Source: Candidatus Saccharimonadia bacterium (GTDB lineage Bacteria; Patescibacteriota; Saccharimonadia; Saccharimonadales; Saccharimonadaceae). From it: a stretch of 15,852 bases of DNA. Under the pieces are notes generated by a model. The model ran no database searches. It was given only the letters and a program-made list of their open reading frames with translations, and had not been told where the DNA came from. Numbering within the stretch: the stretch's first letter is position 1; every line of letters begins with the position of its first letter. The DNA lies in the NCBI GenBank assembly GCA_023257755.1, contig JALRBM010000027.1, positions 1 through 15,852 of the forward strand, given 5' to 3'. A program made the position numbers and the translations under genes. This document shows, piece after piece, positions 6,353-13,649 of the stretch.

Positions 6353-8908
6353 ATGAACCTAGCCAAAGCATACGACCCGAACCAGTACGAGCCGAATATC
6401 TACGCCATGTGGGAAACAAGTGGTGTGTTCGCTCCAAGGGGAGAAGGCGAGCCATACAGCATCGTCATGCCGCCGCCAAATGCCAATGGCAACTTGCACA
6501 TTGGCCATGCTTTGATGGCTAATCTTGAGGACGTCCTTATCCGTTATTACCGGATGAAGGGAAGGGACGTCGCCTACATTCCCGGTGCCGACCATGCCGG
6601 GTTTGAAACCTGGGTCGTATACGAGCGCGAACTAGCCAAAAAAGGCCAAAGCCGCTTTGATTTCAGCAGGGAACAGCTTTACGCCCAGGTGTGGAACTTC
6701 GTTGACGAGCAGCGCGGCAATATGGAACTTCAACTGCGTGCCCTAGGGGTGAGTGCCAGTTGGGACGACCTGGTCTTTACCCTTGACGAAAAGGTGATAA
6801 CGACCGTCTATGCGACGTTCAAGAAGCTATGGGACGATGGTCTCATTTACAGGGCCGAGCGAATCGTCAACTACTGTACTGTCCATCAGACCAGCTTTGC
6901 TGATATCGAAGTAGAGTACAAAGAAGAAAAGAGCAAGCTCTGGAAGATTGCCTTTCCGCTGATGGAAAAGGAAGGGGAATTAGTCATCGCCACTACCCGG
7001 CCGGAAACCAAGCTAGGCCAAAGCGCACTGATGGTTCACCCCGACGACGAGCGTTACAAGGCCTACATCGGCATGCATGTCTTCCAGCCGCTCGTTCCTG
7101 GCATCGAGATTCCTATTATTGCCGACGAGCATGTCGATCCCGCCTATGGTACAGGGGTTGTAACTGTCACGCCCGCCCATGACCCGAACGATTTTGAAGT
7201 CGCAAGAAAGCACAATCTTCCCCTGATAGAGTTAATTGGTACCGGTGGTCGGATGACCGAAAACGTCCCCGAATCATTCCGCGGCCTCACCGTTATGGAG
7301 GCTAGGGAAAAGATCATCCCGGCCCTGCAGGCGGTTGAGGCTCTGCGCGGGGAAGAAGATATGACACACAGCGTCGGCCACTGCTATAAATGTGGCAGCG
7401 TGATCGAACCACTTGTCCGCGACCAATGGTTCTTAAAGGTAAAACCGATGGTCGAAAAGGCCAAGCAGGCTATCGAGAGCGGCGAAATTACGTTCTTCCC
7501 AAAAAGCAAACAGCATGCCCTGATCCAGTACTACGATAACCTTCGTGACTGGAACTTAAGCCGACAAATCCCCTGGGGAATCCCCATCCCGGCTTTTCAA
7601 AGCGAAACAGACCCTAATGACTGGATTTATGACGAAAGGGTAGACGAAAAAACTATCGTTGTTAATGGTACAACATACAAACGAGAGGAAGATACGTTTG
7701 ATACCTGGTTCTCGAGCGGGCAATGGCCGTTTATTACCACTGACCACCTCTCGGGCGGGAAGCTTGACCGTTTTTACCCGAACAGCGTCATGGAAACCGG
7801 CCACGATATCCTTTACCCCTGGGTTTCACGCATGATCATGCTTGGACTGTACGTCACCGGAAAGGTACCGTTCAAAGAGGTATACCTCCACGGTCTCGTG
7901 CTCGATGAACACGGGCAAAAAATGAGTAAATCAAAGGGTAATGTCATCAACCCAATGGAGATAATTGCCGAATACGGATCCGATGCCCTACGGCTTGGCA
8001 TCGTCGCCTCCAGAAGTGCAGGGCAGAACCAGGCTTTCTCTACCAGCAAAGTCGTGGCAGGACGTAACTTCTGCAACAAACTTTGGAACATCGCCCGGTT
8101 TATCGAGGGGAAGTTGGGTGAAAATTATCAGCCTACCGCTCCCGTGCCCACCACTCTGGTTGACCACTGGATCATTCGCGAATTAAACACTGCCGCAGCC
8201 ACCATCGAAGACCAGCTTGGAGCATACCGGTTTGCCGAGGCGGCCGAAACCGTCTACCACACTATCTGGGATAATGTCGCCGACTGGTTTATCGAGGCCA
8301 GCAAAACCCAGGATAATCCGGACATGCTCGCCTGGGTACTTGATACCAGCCTCAAAATAGCCCATCCTTTTGCGCCGTTTGTGACCGAAACTATCTGGCA
8401 ATCCCTGAGTTGGCACGATGACATCCTGGCTGGAACATCCTGGCCAGAAGTCGGCTCATACGACGATATCGCTGCCGCCGAATTTGAACAGCTGCAAAAA
8501 CTCGTCGTCGAAGCCCGCTATGTGACCGCCGAATTGCCCGGCAATGAGAAGTATACTCTGCTATATCAAAATGATTCCCTCATTGCCGATAATGCAGAGC
8601 TTATCAAGCATCTTGGCCGCTTAAAAGGGGTTGACTCTACCGGCCAGGCGCGCGGCCTCCGTATCGCAGCCGCTAACCGCGAAGCGTGGCTCGACGTTTC
8701 AGAGGAAACACTCTACGAGCACCAGACCAACCTGGAAGTTCGTTTAGCCGAAACCCGTCAGTTCATCAAAACGCTCGAGGCACGGCTCGCAAACGAAAGC
8801 TACGTTAGTAAAGCCCCGGCACACCTTGTTGAGGAAACCCGTAAAGAGCTTGACGCTAAAAAGACGCTCGTAGAGCGCCTTGAGACTGAACTGGAAGTCC
8901 TAGCCTAA
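6353..8908 (+). CDS. valS: Valine--tRNA ligase
   Basis: Class Ia synthetase charging tRNA-Val; 851 aa from ATG 6353 (MNLAKAYDPNQYEPNIYAMW). Seen: PPPNANGNLHIGHA with HIGH at 49-52; YIPGADHAGFETW (variant of the usual GTDHAGIAT); the editing-domain ATTRPETKLGQSALMVHP and YGTGVVTVTPAHDPNDFE; CYKC (344-347) before EPLVRDQWF; DTWFSSGQWP; KMSKS (523-527); and a C-terminal coiled coil (about 55 residues, ending LETELEVLA) with the 'NESYVSKAPAHLVE' segment diagnostic of ValS over IleS/LeuS. The start is uncertain: ATG 6287 would give 873 aa and is reached from a Shine-Dalgarno-led short ORF by an ATGA overlap, while 6353 has no ribosome site but fits the family start. The 3' end overlaps the opposite gene by 9 bases. 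Confidence 0.95.
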   Translation: MNLAKAYDPNQYEPNIYAMWETSGVFAPRGEGEPYSIVMPPPNANGNLHIGHALMANLEDVLIRYYRMKGRDVAYIPGADHAGFETWVVYERELAKKGQSRFDFSREQLYAQVWNFVDEQRGNMELQLRALGVSASWDDLVFTLDEKVITTVYATFKKLWDDGLIYRAERIVNYCTVHQTSFADIEVEYKEEKSKLWKIAFPLMEKEGELVIATTRPETKLGQSALMVHPDDERYKAYIGMHVFQPLVPGIEIPIIADEHVDPAYGTGVVTVTPAHDPNDFEVARKHNLPLIELIGTGGRMTENVPESFRGLTVMEAREKIIPALQAVEALRGEEDMTHSVGHCYKCGSVIEPLVRDQWFLKVKPMVEKAKQAIESGEITFFPKSKQHALIQYYDNLRDWNLSRQIPWGIPIPAFQSETDPNDWIYDERVDEKTIVVNGTTYKREEDTFDTWFSSGQWPFITTDHLSGGKLDRFYPNSVMETGHDILYPWVSRMIMLGLYVTGKVPFKEVYLHGLVLDEHGQKMSKSKGNVINPMEIIAEYGSDALRLGIVASRSAGQNQAFSTSKVVAGRNFCNKLWNIARFIEGKLGENYQPTAPVPTTLVDHWIIRELNTAAATIEDQLGAYRFAEAAETVYHTIWDNVADWFIEASKTQDNPDMLAWVLDTSLKIAHPFAPFVTETIWQSLSWHDDILAGTSWPEVGSYDDIAAAEFEQLQKLVVEARYVTAELPGNEKYTLLYQNDSLIADNAELIKHLGRLKGVDSTGQARGLRIAAANREAWLDVSEETLYEHQTNLEVRLAETRQFIKTLEARLANESYVSKAPAHLVEETRKELDAKKTLVERLETELEVLA

Positions 8909-9235
8909 GACTGGTAGATTATAGCTATCAAAGGCGTGATGGCCGCGCATCACCCGTTTTTGAAGAAGGTGTTTTTTATCTTCCCCTGATCGCGGTTGGA
9001 TTTTGGGCGTATGACTATTGAGATGAAGGAGGGTCTGGGCAGCCGAAGCACGCTCTACGTGTGTGTGATCAGTACCGCTTAAATGCACCGACTTTGTCGT
9101 GTCCACATTGGCCATCATTGCCGGCATTGTCATGGCAGAGGCCGCTTGATCGATGTGGGTGTCGTGGATCAGCACGCCAGTAGCGGTGCTGAGGCTTATG
9201 AGAATCGCGAGGGGGTTAAGAAGTGTTGTTAGCAT
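8900..9235 (-). CDS. Small exported His/Met-rich protein, unknown function
   Basis: 111 aa; no family recognised. The N-terminus (LTTLLNPLAILISLSTATGVL, about 2-22) is a signal peptide or anchor, possibly cleaved after AASA (31-34). The mature part has about ten His residues (HDTHID, HTHVE, HLNSH, RGHHAFD) and several Met early on (MTMPAMM), which could suit metal binding, and ends in a Lys/Arg-rich stretch (RSGEDKKHLLQKRVMRGHH) and SYNLPVLG. It has its own promoter region downstream of rlmH and its stop overlaps the end of valS by 9 bases on the other strand. The intact frame with signal-like start and upstream promoter supports a real gene. Metal binding is inference only. Confidence 0.62.
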   Translation of the reverse strand: MLTTLLNPLAILISLSTATGVLIHDTHIDQAASAMTMPAMMANVDTTKSVHLSGTDHTHVERASAAQTLLHLNSHTPKIQPRSGEDKKHLLQKRVMRGHHAFDSYNLPVLG

Positions 9236-9244
9236 ATGTGTATT

Positions 9245-9290
9245 TTTATAGGGTTTAACTATAATTTAGCATATGCTTATGCTTTTGTCA
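9245..9290 (-). promoter_or_regulatory. Promoter region of the His/Met-rich gene, with palindrome and direct repeat
   Basis: Minus strand: perfect -35 TTGACA (9290-9285), a 17-base spacer holding the palindrome AGCATATGCT (9277-9268) and ending in TGC, and TAAATT (9268-9263) as -10, giving a leader near 20 bases. A second possible -10, TATAAA (9250-9245), would make a nearly leaderless mRNA. TTAGCATATG occurs on the plus strand at 9229-9238 and 9266-9275, the first copy over the start codon. Confidence 0.5.
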
Positions 9291-9310
9291 ATTAGATGTC
9301 TTCGTAGTAA

Positions 9311-9766
9311 CTATTCGTGGTGATACGATCCGCCGCGGGCGATTTCCTGCGCACGATAAAGCTGTTCAATAAGAATGAGGCGCACCAGCTGGTGGGGGAA
9401 GACGAGATGAGAGAGCGACCACATGACATCAGCACGACTCTCCAGGGCTTCATTCACCCCATAGGCTCCGCCGATTATTATCGTCACCTTGACGCTTGAT
9501 TCCAGCTTGTCGAGAAGAAGCTTTGATAGCTGAGGTGAAGAGAGCTGGATACCCTTCTCGTCCAAAAGGACGACAAATTCATCGCTTCCCAGGCGCGAAA
9601 GAATGCGCTCAGACTCTTCCTGGCGGGCGCTCGCACCTTCAAGGGACGAATGTGGCAAAAGTATCCATTCTACGTCAAACGGCTTCTTCAGGCGCTTCTG
9701 ATAACGTTCCAGGCCATCCGCAATCCATATCTCATGCTTTCTGCCGACAGTAATAATCCTAATCAT
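9311..9766 (-). CDS. rlmH: 23S rRNA pseudouridine-1915 N3-methyltransferase RlmH
   Basis: SPOUT-fold, SAM-dependent methyltransferase acting on 70S ribosomes at helix 69 of 23S rRNA. 151 aa, typical of the family (about 155). Seen: MIRIITVGR start, LDEKGIQLSSPQLSKLL, the SAM-binding knot IIIGGAYGVNEAL (about 96-108), SLSHLVFPHQLVRLILIEQLYRA and the conserved end ARGGSYHHE. Its ATG overlaps the last codons of the upstream HIT gene by 8 bases, so the two are translationally coupled and share the promoter at 10161-10166. Confidence 0.96.
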   Translation of the reverse strand: MIRIITVGRKHEIWIADGLERYQKRLKKPFDVEWILLPHSSLEGASARQEESERILSRLGSDEFVVLLDEKGIQLSSPQLSKLLLDKLESSVKVTIIIGGAYGVNEALESRADVMWSLSHLVFPHQLVRLILIEQLYRAQEIARGGSYHHE

Positions 9767-10154
9767 TAAAACGCAGCTTTTCCGCTATCGGCGCGAGAAC
9801 ATCCGAATCAACGATCACCGGTTCGCCATCCGCCTTCAGTCCTTCACCCTTGTTAAAGGGGATGAGATGGACATGGGCATGCGGCACGTCGATACCCTTG
9901 ATAACAACACCGACTCGTTCCTTACCGGTCACTTCGCGGATACGGGCTGCAACCTTTTTAACCGTTTGCCACATTGCCTTATAATCTTCGTCGGGTAAAT
10001 CAATATATTGGTCGACCTGAACCTTCGGGATAACAAGCGTGTGGCCCTCGCGCACCGGCTGGATGGTTAAAAACGCCAGTGTCTTATCGTCCTCGTATAC
10101 CTTGTGCGCGGGAATATCCCCGTTGATAATCTTCGTAAAAATTGACTCTTCCAT
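9759..10154 (-). CDS. HIT-family nucleotide-binding hydrolase (HinT-like)
   Basis: 131 aa. Seen: MEESIFTKIINGDIPAHKVYEDD (family start, here residues 1-23), LAFLTIQPVREGHTLVIPK, and the catalytic triad HAHVH of the HxHxH motif in VPHAHVHLIPFNKGEG. HIT proteins of this branch hydrolyse nucleoside phosphoramidates and adenylates; the physiological substrate here is unknown. First gene of an operon with rlmH (8-base overlap). The TATACT box at 10166-10161 ends 6 bases before ATG 10154, so the expected transcription start is the A of the ATG and the mRNA is leaderless. Divergent from tRNA-Ser(CGA). Confidence 0.9.
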   Translation of the reverse strand: MEESIFTKIINGDIPAHKVYEDDKTLAFLTIQPVREGHTLVIPKVQVDQYIDLPDEDYKAMWQTVKKVAARIREVTGKERVGVVIKGIDVPHAHVHLIPFNKGEGLKADGEPVIVDSDVLAPIAEKLRFND

Positions 10155-10160
10155 AACTCA

Positions 10161-10166
10161 AGTATA
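10161..10166 (-). promoter_or_regulatory. HIT-rlmH operon promoter (-10 TATACT)
   Basis: TATACT on the minus strand with predicted start at 10154, the first base of the HIT ATG. No TGn extension and no clear -35 match. Confidence 0.55.
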
Positions 10167-10184
10167 GCGCTACCTCTGTTAATT

Positions 10185-10193
10185 TGCTACAAT
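10185..10193 (+). promoter_or_regulatory. tRNA-Ser(CGA) promoter, extended -10 (TGC TACAAT)
   Basis: TACAAT at 10188-10193 preceded by TGC. Predicted start near 10200, five bases before the mature tRNA 5' end. Confidence 0.62.
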
Positions 10194-10204
10194 AGCGGAT
10201 GCAT

Positions 10205-10294
10205 GGAGAGATGCAGGAGTGGTTGAACTGGCCGCTCTCGAAAAGCGGTATAGGGTTACACCTATCGAGGGTTCGAATCCCTCTCTCTCCGCCA
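10205..10294 (+). tRNA. tRNA-Ser, anticodon CGA
   Basis: 90 bases including an encoded CCA. Acceptor GGAGAGA pairs with TCTCTCC, discriminator G as usual for tRNA-Ser. Anticodon arm CCGCT-CTCGAAA-AGCGG gives anticodon CGA (reads UCG). A long variable arm (TATAGGGTTACACCTAT) and T-arm GAGGG-TTCGAAT-CCCTC are present. Confidence 0.97.
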
Positions 10295-10315
10295 TATTGA
10301 CTTTTATAAAATTTA

Positions 10316-10368
10316 TGCTAAAATAAATATGTCTTTAATTATACAAACCAACACTTTAACTTTAAAAA
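10316..10368 (+). promoter_or_regulatory. fic-gene promoter and AT-rich leader with overlapping upstream ORF
   Basis: TTGACT (10297-10302), a 16-base spacer ending in TGC, then TAAAAT (10319-10324). Predicted start near 10331, leader about 38 bases, no Shine-Dalgarno before ATG 10369. An out-of-frame ATG at 10329 opens a 25-codon ORF ending at 10406, across the fic start. Confidence 0.55.
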
Positions 10369-11061
10369 ATGGAAAAAGAGATTGCCACCACAAGCAACGG
10401 CCATGAGATCCGGCGTCCTACCGAGCAGTTGGACGCTGAGGAATACGTCGGCCTGCTTGAAAAATTTGGCATTAACGGTGCGTCGCCCGCAGAACGTCTC
10501 GAACAATTAAAGTCCCTCTCCGCCGAAAGAATTGCCGTCCTTATCAGCAGCATCAACAAAGGCCTGCAGGGATCCAAGGATCATCTCTTGCGCAAAGATA
10601 GGGCGATGAAAATTGGCGAACAAGATACTATCGCTCCCGAGGATCGGTATGATGTTTTTGTGGCGCTTATCGATGACATCAAGAACACTCCTGACACGAT
10701 TAATCCTGAAAGGGTGGCGGACACCCTTGCCATGGGCATCGTTCTTTTACACCCATTTTATGATGGCAACGGCAGAACGGCCCGTGTGGTAGGGTTAACA
10801 TTTCGAGAAGGATTCGATGATCCTGACAGCTATGCGCAGGACTTTGAAGTCGTGACCGAACCGCGCGATCTGGCAAGGGCACGAGGCGGCTTCCTAATTT
10901 ATAGCTATACACCCCAGTTCCCCGATGATTTTGACCGTTCGGACCCGACCCAAGTCTCGCATTATCTGCACGACCTTATTACTACTGAGGCAGAGGGCGC
11001 GTACATCGGACCGTTTGGACAAGCCCCATTAGAGATGCAGCCGGCTTCGTTAGCTGCTTAA
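10369..11061 (+). CDS. Fic/Fido-domain protein (putative AMP transferase)
   Basis: 230 aa. The active-site motif is intact: H128-PFYDGNGRTA-R139, matching HxFx(D/E)GNGRxxR. Such proteins usually transfer AMP (sometimes another nucleotide group) from a nucleotide to a hydroxyl side chain of a target protein. The N-terminal 110 residues are helical and polar, with no signal peptide or membrane helix, so it is cytoplasmic or exported by a dedicated system. Near the C-terminus TTEAEG (205-210) fits the (S/T)xxxE(G/N) autoinhibition motif; a C-terminal position would make it class III, though this short motif can occur by chance. No antitoxin gene is adjacent. Downstream DUF4190 gene is 62 bases away with its own possible promoter. 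Target unknown: housekeeping regulator, toxin, or secreted effector. Confidence 0.85.
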   Translation: MEKEIATTSNGHEIRRPTEQLDAEEYVGLLEKFGINGASPAERLEQLKSLSAERIAVLISSINKGLQGSKDHLLRKDRAMKIGEQDTIAPEDRYDVFVALIDDIKNTPDTINPERVADTLAMGIVLLHPFYDGNGRTARVVGLTFREGFDDPDSYAQDFEVVTEPRDLARARGGFLIYSYTPQFPDDFDRSDPTQVSHYLHDLITTEAEGAYIGPFGQAPLEMQPASLAA

Positions 11062-11123
11062 TAGGATCACCGGTCGGTCGACAATTCGTAGACACTATGC
11101 CTTGGCTATGACATCATAGACAT

Positions 11124-11435
11124 ATGTCGAAGCACCAGACCCAAAAAGACGACAGTTTGCCGACGATCTCGCTGATACTGGGTATTACGTCGCTGCTTGG
11201 GCCGGGGTTTTTGCTTGGTATTCCCGCTATTATCACCGGGGCGATCGCCTTAAAAAAGAACCAGGAAAATCAGGGATTTAGTATTGCCGGGATTGTCACC
11301 GGAAGTATCAGCACGGTCGTTTCTCTTCTTATTCTCGTTCTCATTGTTTTGGCCGTCATATGGGCCGTTAACACTCCTGAGTTAATTGATCAGCCACTGC
11401 CCACAGATCAATTGTTCGAAAGCAGCGCAACCTAA
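11124..11435 (+). CDS. DUF4190-type small membrane protein
   Basis: 103 aa. Polar N-terminus (MSKHQTQKDD), then two hydrophobic hairpin helices: SLILGITSLLGPGFLLGIPAII-TGAIALKK and FSIAGIVTGSISTVVSLLILVLIVLAVIWAV, with the GIPAIITGAIALKKNQENQGFSIAGIVTG linker that marks DUF4190-like proteins. Function unknown. Its TAA lies inside the Shine-Dalgarno of the following dehydrogenase gene (10-base gap), so the two are coupled. Possible -10 TATGAC (11107-11112) would place the start about 5 bases before the ATG; no Shine-Dalgarno is seen. Confidence 0.78.
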   Translation: MSKHQTQKDDSLPTISLILGITSLLGPGFLLGIPAIITGAIALKKNQENQGFSIAGIVTGSISTVVSLLILVLIVLAVIWAVNTPELIDQPLPTDQLFESSAT

Positions 11436-11445
11436 GGAGGTAAGG

Positions 11446-12660
11446 ATGGAGAAGCGAAAAAGAATTGGGCTCCTCATCATTCTCGGTGTAGTCTTCGTTC
11501 TCGTAGTCGTCCTAACCATAGTATTACTAACAACACTACGTAAACCCACGCCCGAAACGAATAAAACCCCGATCGTCACACTGAAAAAACCGGTGGTCAC
11601 GACCACCCATGTAGGAGCGGGGTTTGACGCCCCTACCGCCATTGTTTCGACGGGGAATACGTCCGATAAACGCCTGTTTGTGGTTGAACGGGAGGGCCGG
11701 ATTATGTCGTTCACTCCAAACGAGGGAGGCGCGCCGCAGGTATTTCTGGATATTAGGGATCGCATTCAGGCGAGTGGAGAAATGGGGCTTCTCGGCCTAG
11801 CGTTTCATCCGGACTTCCAAAAAAACGGTGACTTTTTCGTTAACTATATCGACAAATCTCAAAATACCGTTATCGCCCGGTTTAATTCACCCGATAAGGC
11901 GATGGCCGAGACGGGCAGTGAAAAGAAAATTCTCGTGGTTAAGCAGCCGTACTCTAATCACAATGGCGGCGATCTGCTATTCGGCCCCGACGGCTATTTG
12001 TACGCCGCGTTGGGCGACGGAGGCAGCGCCGGCGACCCCGAGAACCGAGCGCAGGATATGAATAGCCTTCTTGGCAAGCTCCTCCGTCTCGACATCAATA
12101 AAGGCGACCCTTATGCTATTCCTGTCACAAATCCCTTTAAGAACGATGGTAATGCACGGGCTGAGATCTGGGCGTCGGGACTTCGAAACCCATGGCGCGT
12201 TAGCTTTGACAAAAAGACGGGAGAGCTTTACATAGCCGACGTCGGACAGGGAAAACTGGAAGAAGTAAACGTTCAAAAAGCCGATAGTAAGGGCGGCGAA
12301 AATTATGGCTGGCGCTGCTTCGAAGGGACGCTCTCGTATAATCCAACCGGATGTCAGGAAGCCAGTAAGTATGTCGCGCCTATTTTAGAGTATAATCACG
12401 ACGAAAACCGCTGTTCAATTACCGGCGGATATGTCTACCGCGGCACAGCCCACCCGGCCTTAAACGGAAAGTACTTTTACGGTGACTTCTGTAACGGCCA
12501 GCTCTTTTTCGCTGAACAGCGCGATGGAAAATGGATACAGACCCAGGCGGCCAAAACTGACTTTGCAATTAGTGCCTTTGGACAAGACAGCAGCGGAGAG
12601 TTATACCTTGCCGACTTCAACAGCGGGACTATTCATACGTTAGCCGATAGTGCCAATTAG
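11446..12660 (+). CDS. Membrane-anchored PQQ-dependent sugar dehydrogenase-like beta-propeller
   Basis: 404 aa from ATG 11446, behind a textbook Shine-Dalgarno TAAGGAGGT (11432-11440). The open frame reaches back to 11386 but that start lies inside the DUF4190 gene and lacks a ribosome site. Residues 7-30 are one membrane anchor, followed by a Pro/Thr linker and a glucose/sorbosone dehydrogenase (GSDH) propeller outside the membrane. Seen: GEMGLLGLAFHPDF (111-124), NHNGGDLLFGPDGYLYAALGDGG (171-193) with H172 at the catalytic-base position of soluble glucose dehydrogenase, GLRNPWR (245-251) and YIADVGQ (262-268). Four Cys (291, 303, 323, 349) could form disulfides. Overlaps the opposite-strand DoxX-like gene by 4 bases. 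Sugar oxidation and PQQ use are family-based and unproven. Confidence 0.88.
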   Translation: MEKRKRIGLLIILGVVFVLVVVLTIVLLTTLRKPTPETNKTPIVTLKKPVVTTTHVGAGFDAPTAIVSTGNTSDKRLFVVEREGRIMSFTPNEGGAPQVFLDIRDRIQASGEMGLLGLAFHPDFQKNGDFFVNYIDKSQNTVIARFNSPDKAMAETGSEKKILVVKQPYSNHNGGDLLFGPDGYLYAALGDGGSAGDPENRAQDMNSLLGKLLRLDINKGDPYAIPVTNPFKNDGNARAEIWASGLRNPWRVSFDKKTGELYIADVGQGKLEEVNVQKADSKGGENYGWRCFEGTLSYNPTGCQEASKYVAPILEYNHDENRCSITGGYVYRGTAHPALNGKYFYGDFCNGQLFFAEQRDGKWIQTQAAKTDFAISAFGQDSSGELYLADFNSGTIHTLADSAN

Positions 12661-13061
12661 ATAGATTCGCGCTCTTCCTCGCTGACTGGAAGAAATGCGA
12701 GAGCCAAGGCCGCGAACATCAGGCCCAGGTCCCGGAAGCTAATATCAAACAGGGCAAAGTTAGAAAGAGTAATCCCGGCTAACATCAGAAAACTCACAAG
12801 TGCCGCATACCGTACATAAACCCCGCTAAGGAGCCACACAGCAAGGGCTAACTCCACCACGGAAAATAATAGCAGGAGTGTCTCGGCAGGGAAGACCGCC
12901 GTAAGAAATTGCGGCAAGTACCCGATCCAATCATCGGGGTTAAGGGTCGACCCCAGCGCTGCATAAATAAATACAACGGCGAGACCCATGCGAAGAAAGA
13001 TCGTCGAGAGACGGGGATATTTATCCAGCAATTTATTAACCCTGCCGATAAACTCCTTCAT
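12657..13061 (-). CDS. DoxX-like four-helix membrane protein
   Basis: 134 aa from ATG 13061 (MKEFIGRV). Four hydrophobic helices fit the DoxX family: LSTIFLRMGLAVVFIYAALGS, FPAETLLLLFSVVELALAVWLLSG, YAALVSFLMLAGITLS and FRDLGLMFAALALAFL. Typical DoxX features are the early Arg in helix 1, the Glu (VVELALAVWLL) in helix 2 and the FRDLGLMFAALAL ending. Function in this organism unknown; relatives take part in membrane redox or sulfur chemistry. The longer frame to 13079 is rejected because its ATG lies upstream of the TATTAT box (13073-13068); the predicted transcription start is exactly 13061. Divergent from the cupredoxin gene. Confidence 0.78.
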   Translation of the reverse strand: MKEFIGRVNKLLDKYPRLSTIFLRMGLAVVFIYAALGSTLNPDDWIGYLPQFLTAVFPAETLLLLFSVVELALAVWLLSGVYVRYAALVSFLMLAGITLSNFALFDISFRDLGLMFAALALAFLPVSEEERESI

Positions 13062-13067
13062 GTTGAC

Positions 13068-13073
13068 ATAATA
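13068..13073 (-). promoter_or_regulatory. DoxX-like gene promoter (-10 TATTAT)
   Basis: TATTAT on the minus strand; 7 bases downstream is 13061, the A of the ATG, so the mRNA is predicted leaderless. Confidence 0.5.
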
Positions 13074-13093
13074 CACCAAGTTGAACGATGATT

Positions 13094-13117
13094 ATAGTAA
13101 TGAAAGAGAGGGGGAAT
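13094..13117 (+). promoter_or_regulatory. Cupredoxin gene promoter (-10 TATAGT) and Shine-Dalgarno
   Basis: TATAGT at 13094-13099 predicts a start near 13106. The 12-base leader carries GAGGGGGA (13108-13115) just before ATG 13118, which fixes that start against the upstream in-frame ATGs. Confidence 0.5.
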
Positions 13118-13552
13118 ATGAACAAGACGACTAAAGTTATCATCGCGATTGTTATCGTCGCCATCATAGCACTGGGCGCATGGGCGTTTATGGCCATGAG
13201 ACAGTCGACCGACCAGAACAAATCATCTGAGAATCCCACCCCGCAGACCGAGACTACTCCGCCAGCCGAAAAGGAATCTGGCATTGGAGCGGTGGTCGTG
13301 TATAACGAAGACGGCTTCAGCCCTGGAATCTTCACGGTGAAGTCCGGCCAAACGATTAAAATTCTTAATGAAACAGATGAGACAATCGAATTTGCCTCTG
13401 ATCCACACCCTACTCACACCATTAATCCCGAAATGAATTCCGGCGACATCGCAGCCGGTGGCACCAAGGAAGTTACCGTCACCCGAAAAGGCGAGTGGGG
13501 CTTTCATAACCATTTCAACCCCTCAAAGCGCGGAACAGTGACTGTCGAGTAA
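13118..13552 (+). CDS. Membrane-anchored cupredoxin-like protein without Cys
   Basis: 144 aa. Residues 7-27 are one membrane helix, followed by a Pro/Thr/Glu-rich linker (28-55) and a cupredoxin-like beta domain (57-144). Seen: VYNEDGFSPGIFTVKSGQTIKILN (61-84), ASDPHPTH (93-100) and GEWGFHNHFNPSKRGTVTV (125-143). In type 1 copper proteins the late loop is CxxHxxxxM; here it is FHNHFNPS, and no Cys exists anywhere in the protein. His97, His100, His130 and His132 could still bind a metal. It probably faces outside, anchored like the nearby sugar dehydrogenase, with which it could form an electron-transfer group; this is inference. A hairpin without T-tract (13566-13586) follows the stop. Confidence 0.8.
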   Translation: MNKTTKVIIAIVIVAIIALGAWAFMAMRQSTDQNKSSENPTPQTETTPPAEKESGIGAVVVYNEDGFSPGIFTVKSGQTIKILNETDETIEFASDPHPTHTINPEMNSGDIAAGGTKEVTVTRKGEWGFHNHFNPSKRGTVTVE

Positions 13553-13565
13553 CTCGGCCGCCACC

Positions 13566-13586
13566 GTCAAGCGACACGCTCGTGAC
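13566..13586. other. Small hairpin after the cupredoxin gene
   Basis: GTCA-AGCG-aca-CGCT-cg-TGAC can pair for eight bases with a two-base bulge. There is no T-tract, so a terminator role is doubtful. A TATAAT on the minus strand (13597-13592) lies beside it. Confidence 0.3.
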
Positions 13587-13616
13587 TCCATATTATACGT
13601 ACCTTGTCAGATCAAG

Positions 13617-13645
13617 AAAAAAGACCGCTTTAGGCGATCTTTTTT
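13617..13645 (-). terminator. Terminator after tRNA-Arg (works in either direction)
   Basis: Minus strand: AAAAAAGATCGC-CTAAA-GCGGTCTTTTTT. All twelve positions pair in the minus RNA, counting one U-G, and the arm ends in six T. The plus RNA would have one C-A mismatch, so it fits the tRNA-Arg transcript best but could also stop cupredoxin transcription. Confidence 0.8.
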
Positions 13646-13649
13646 CATA

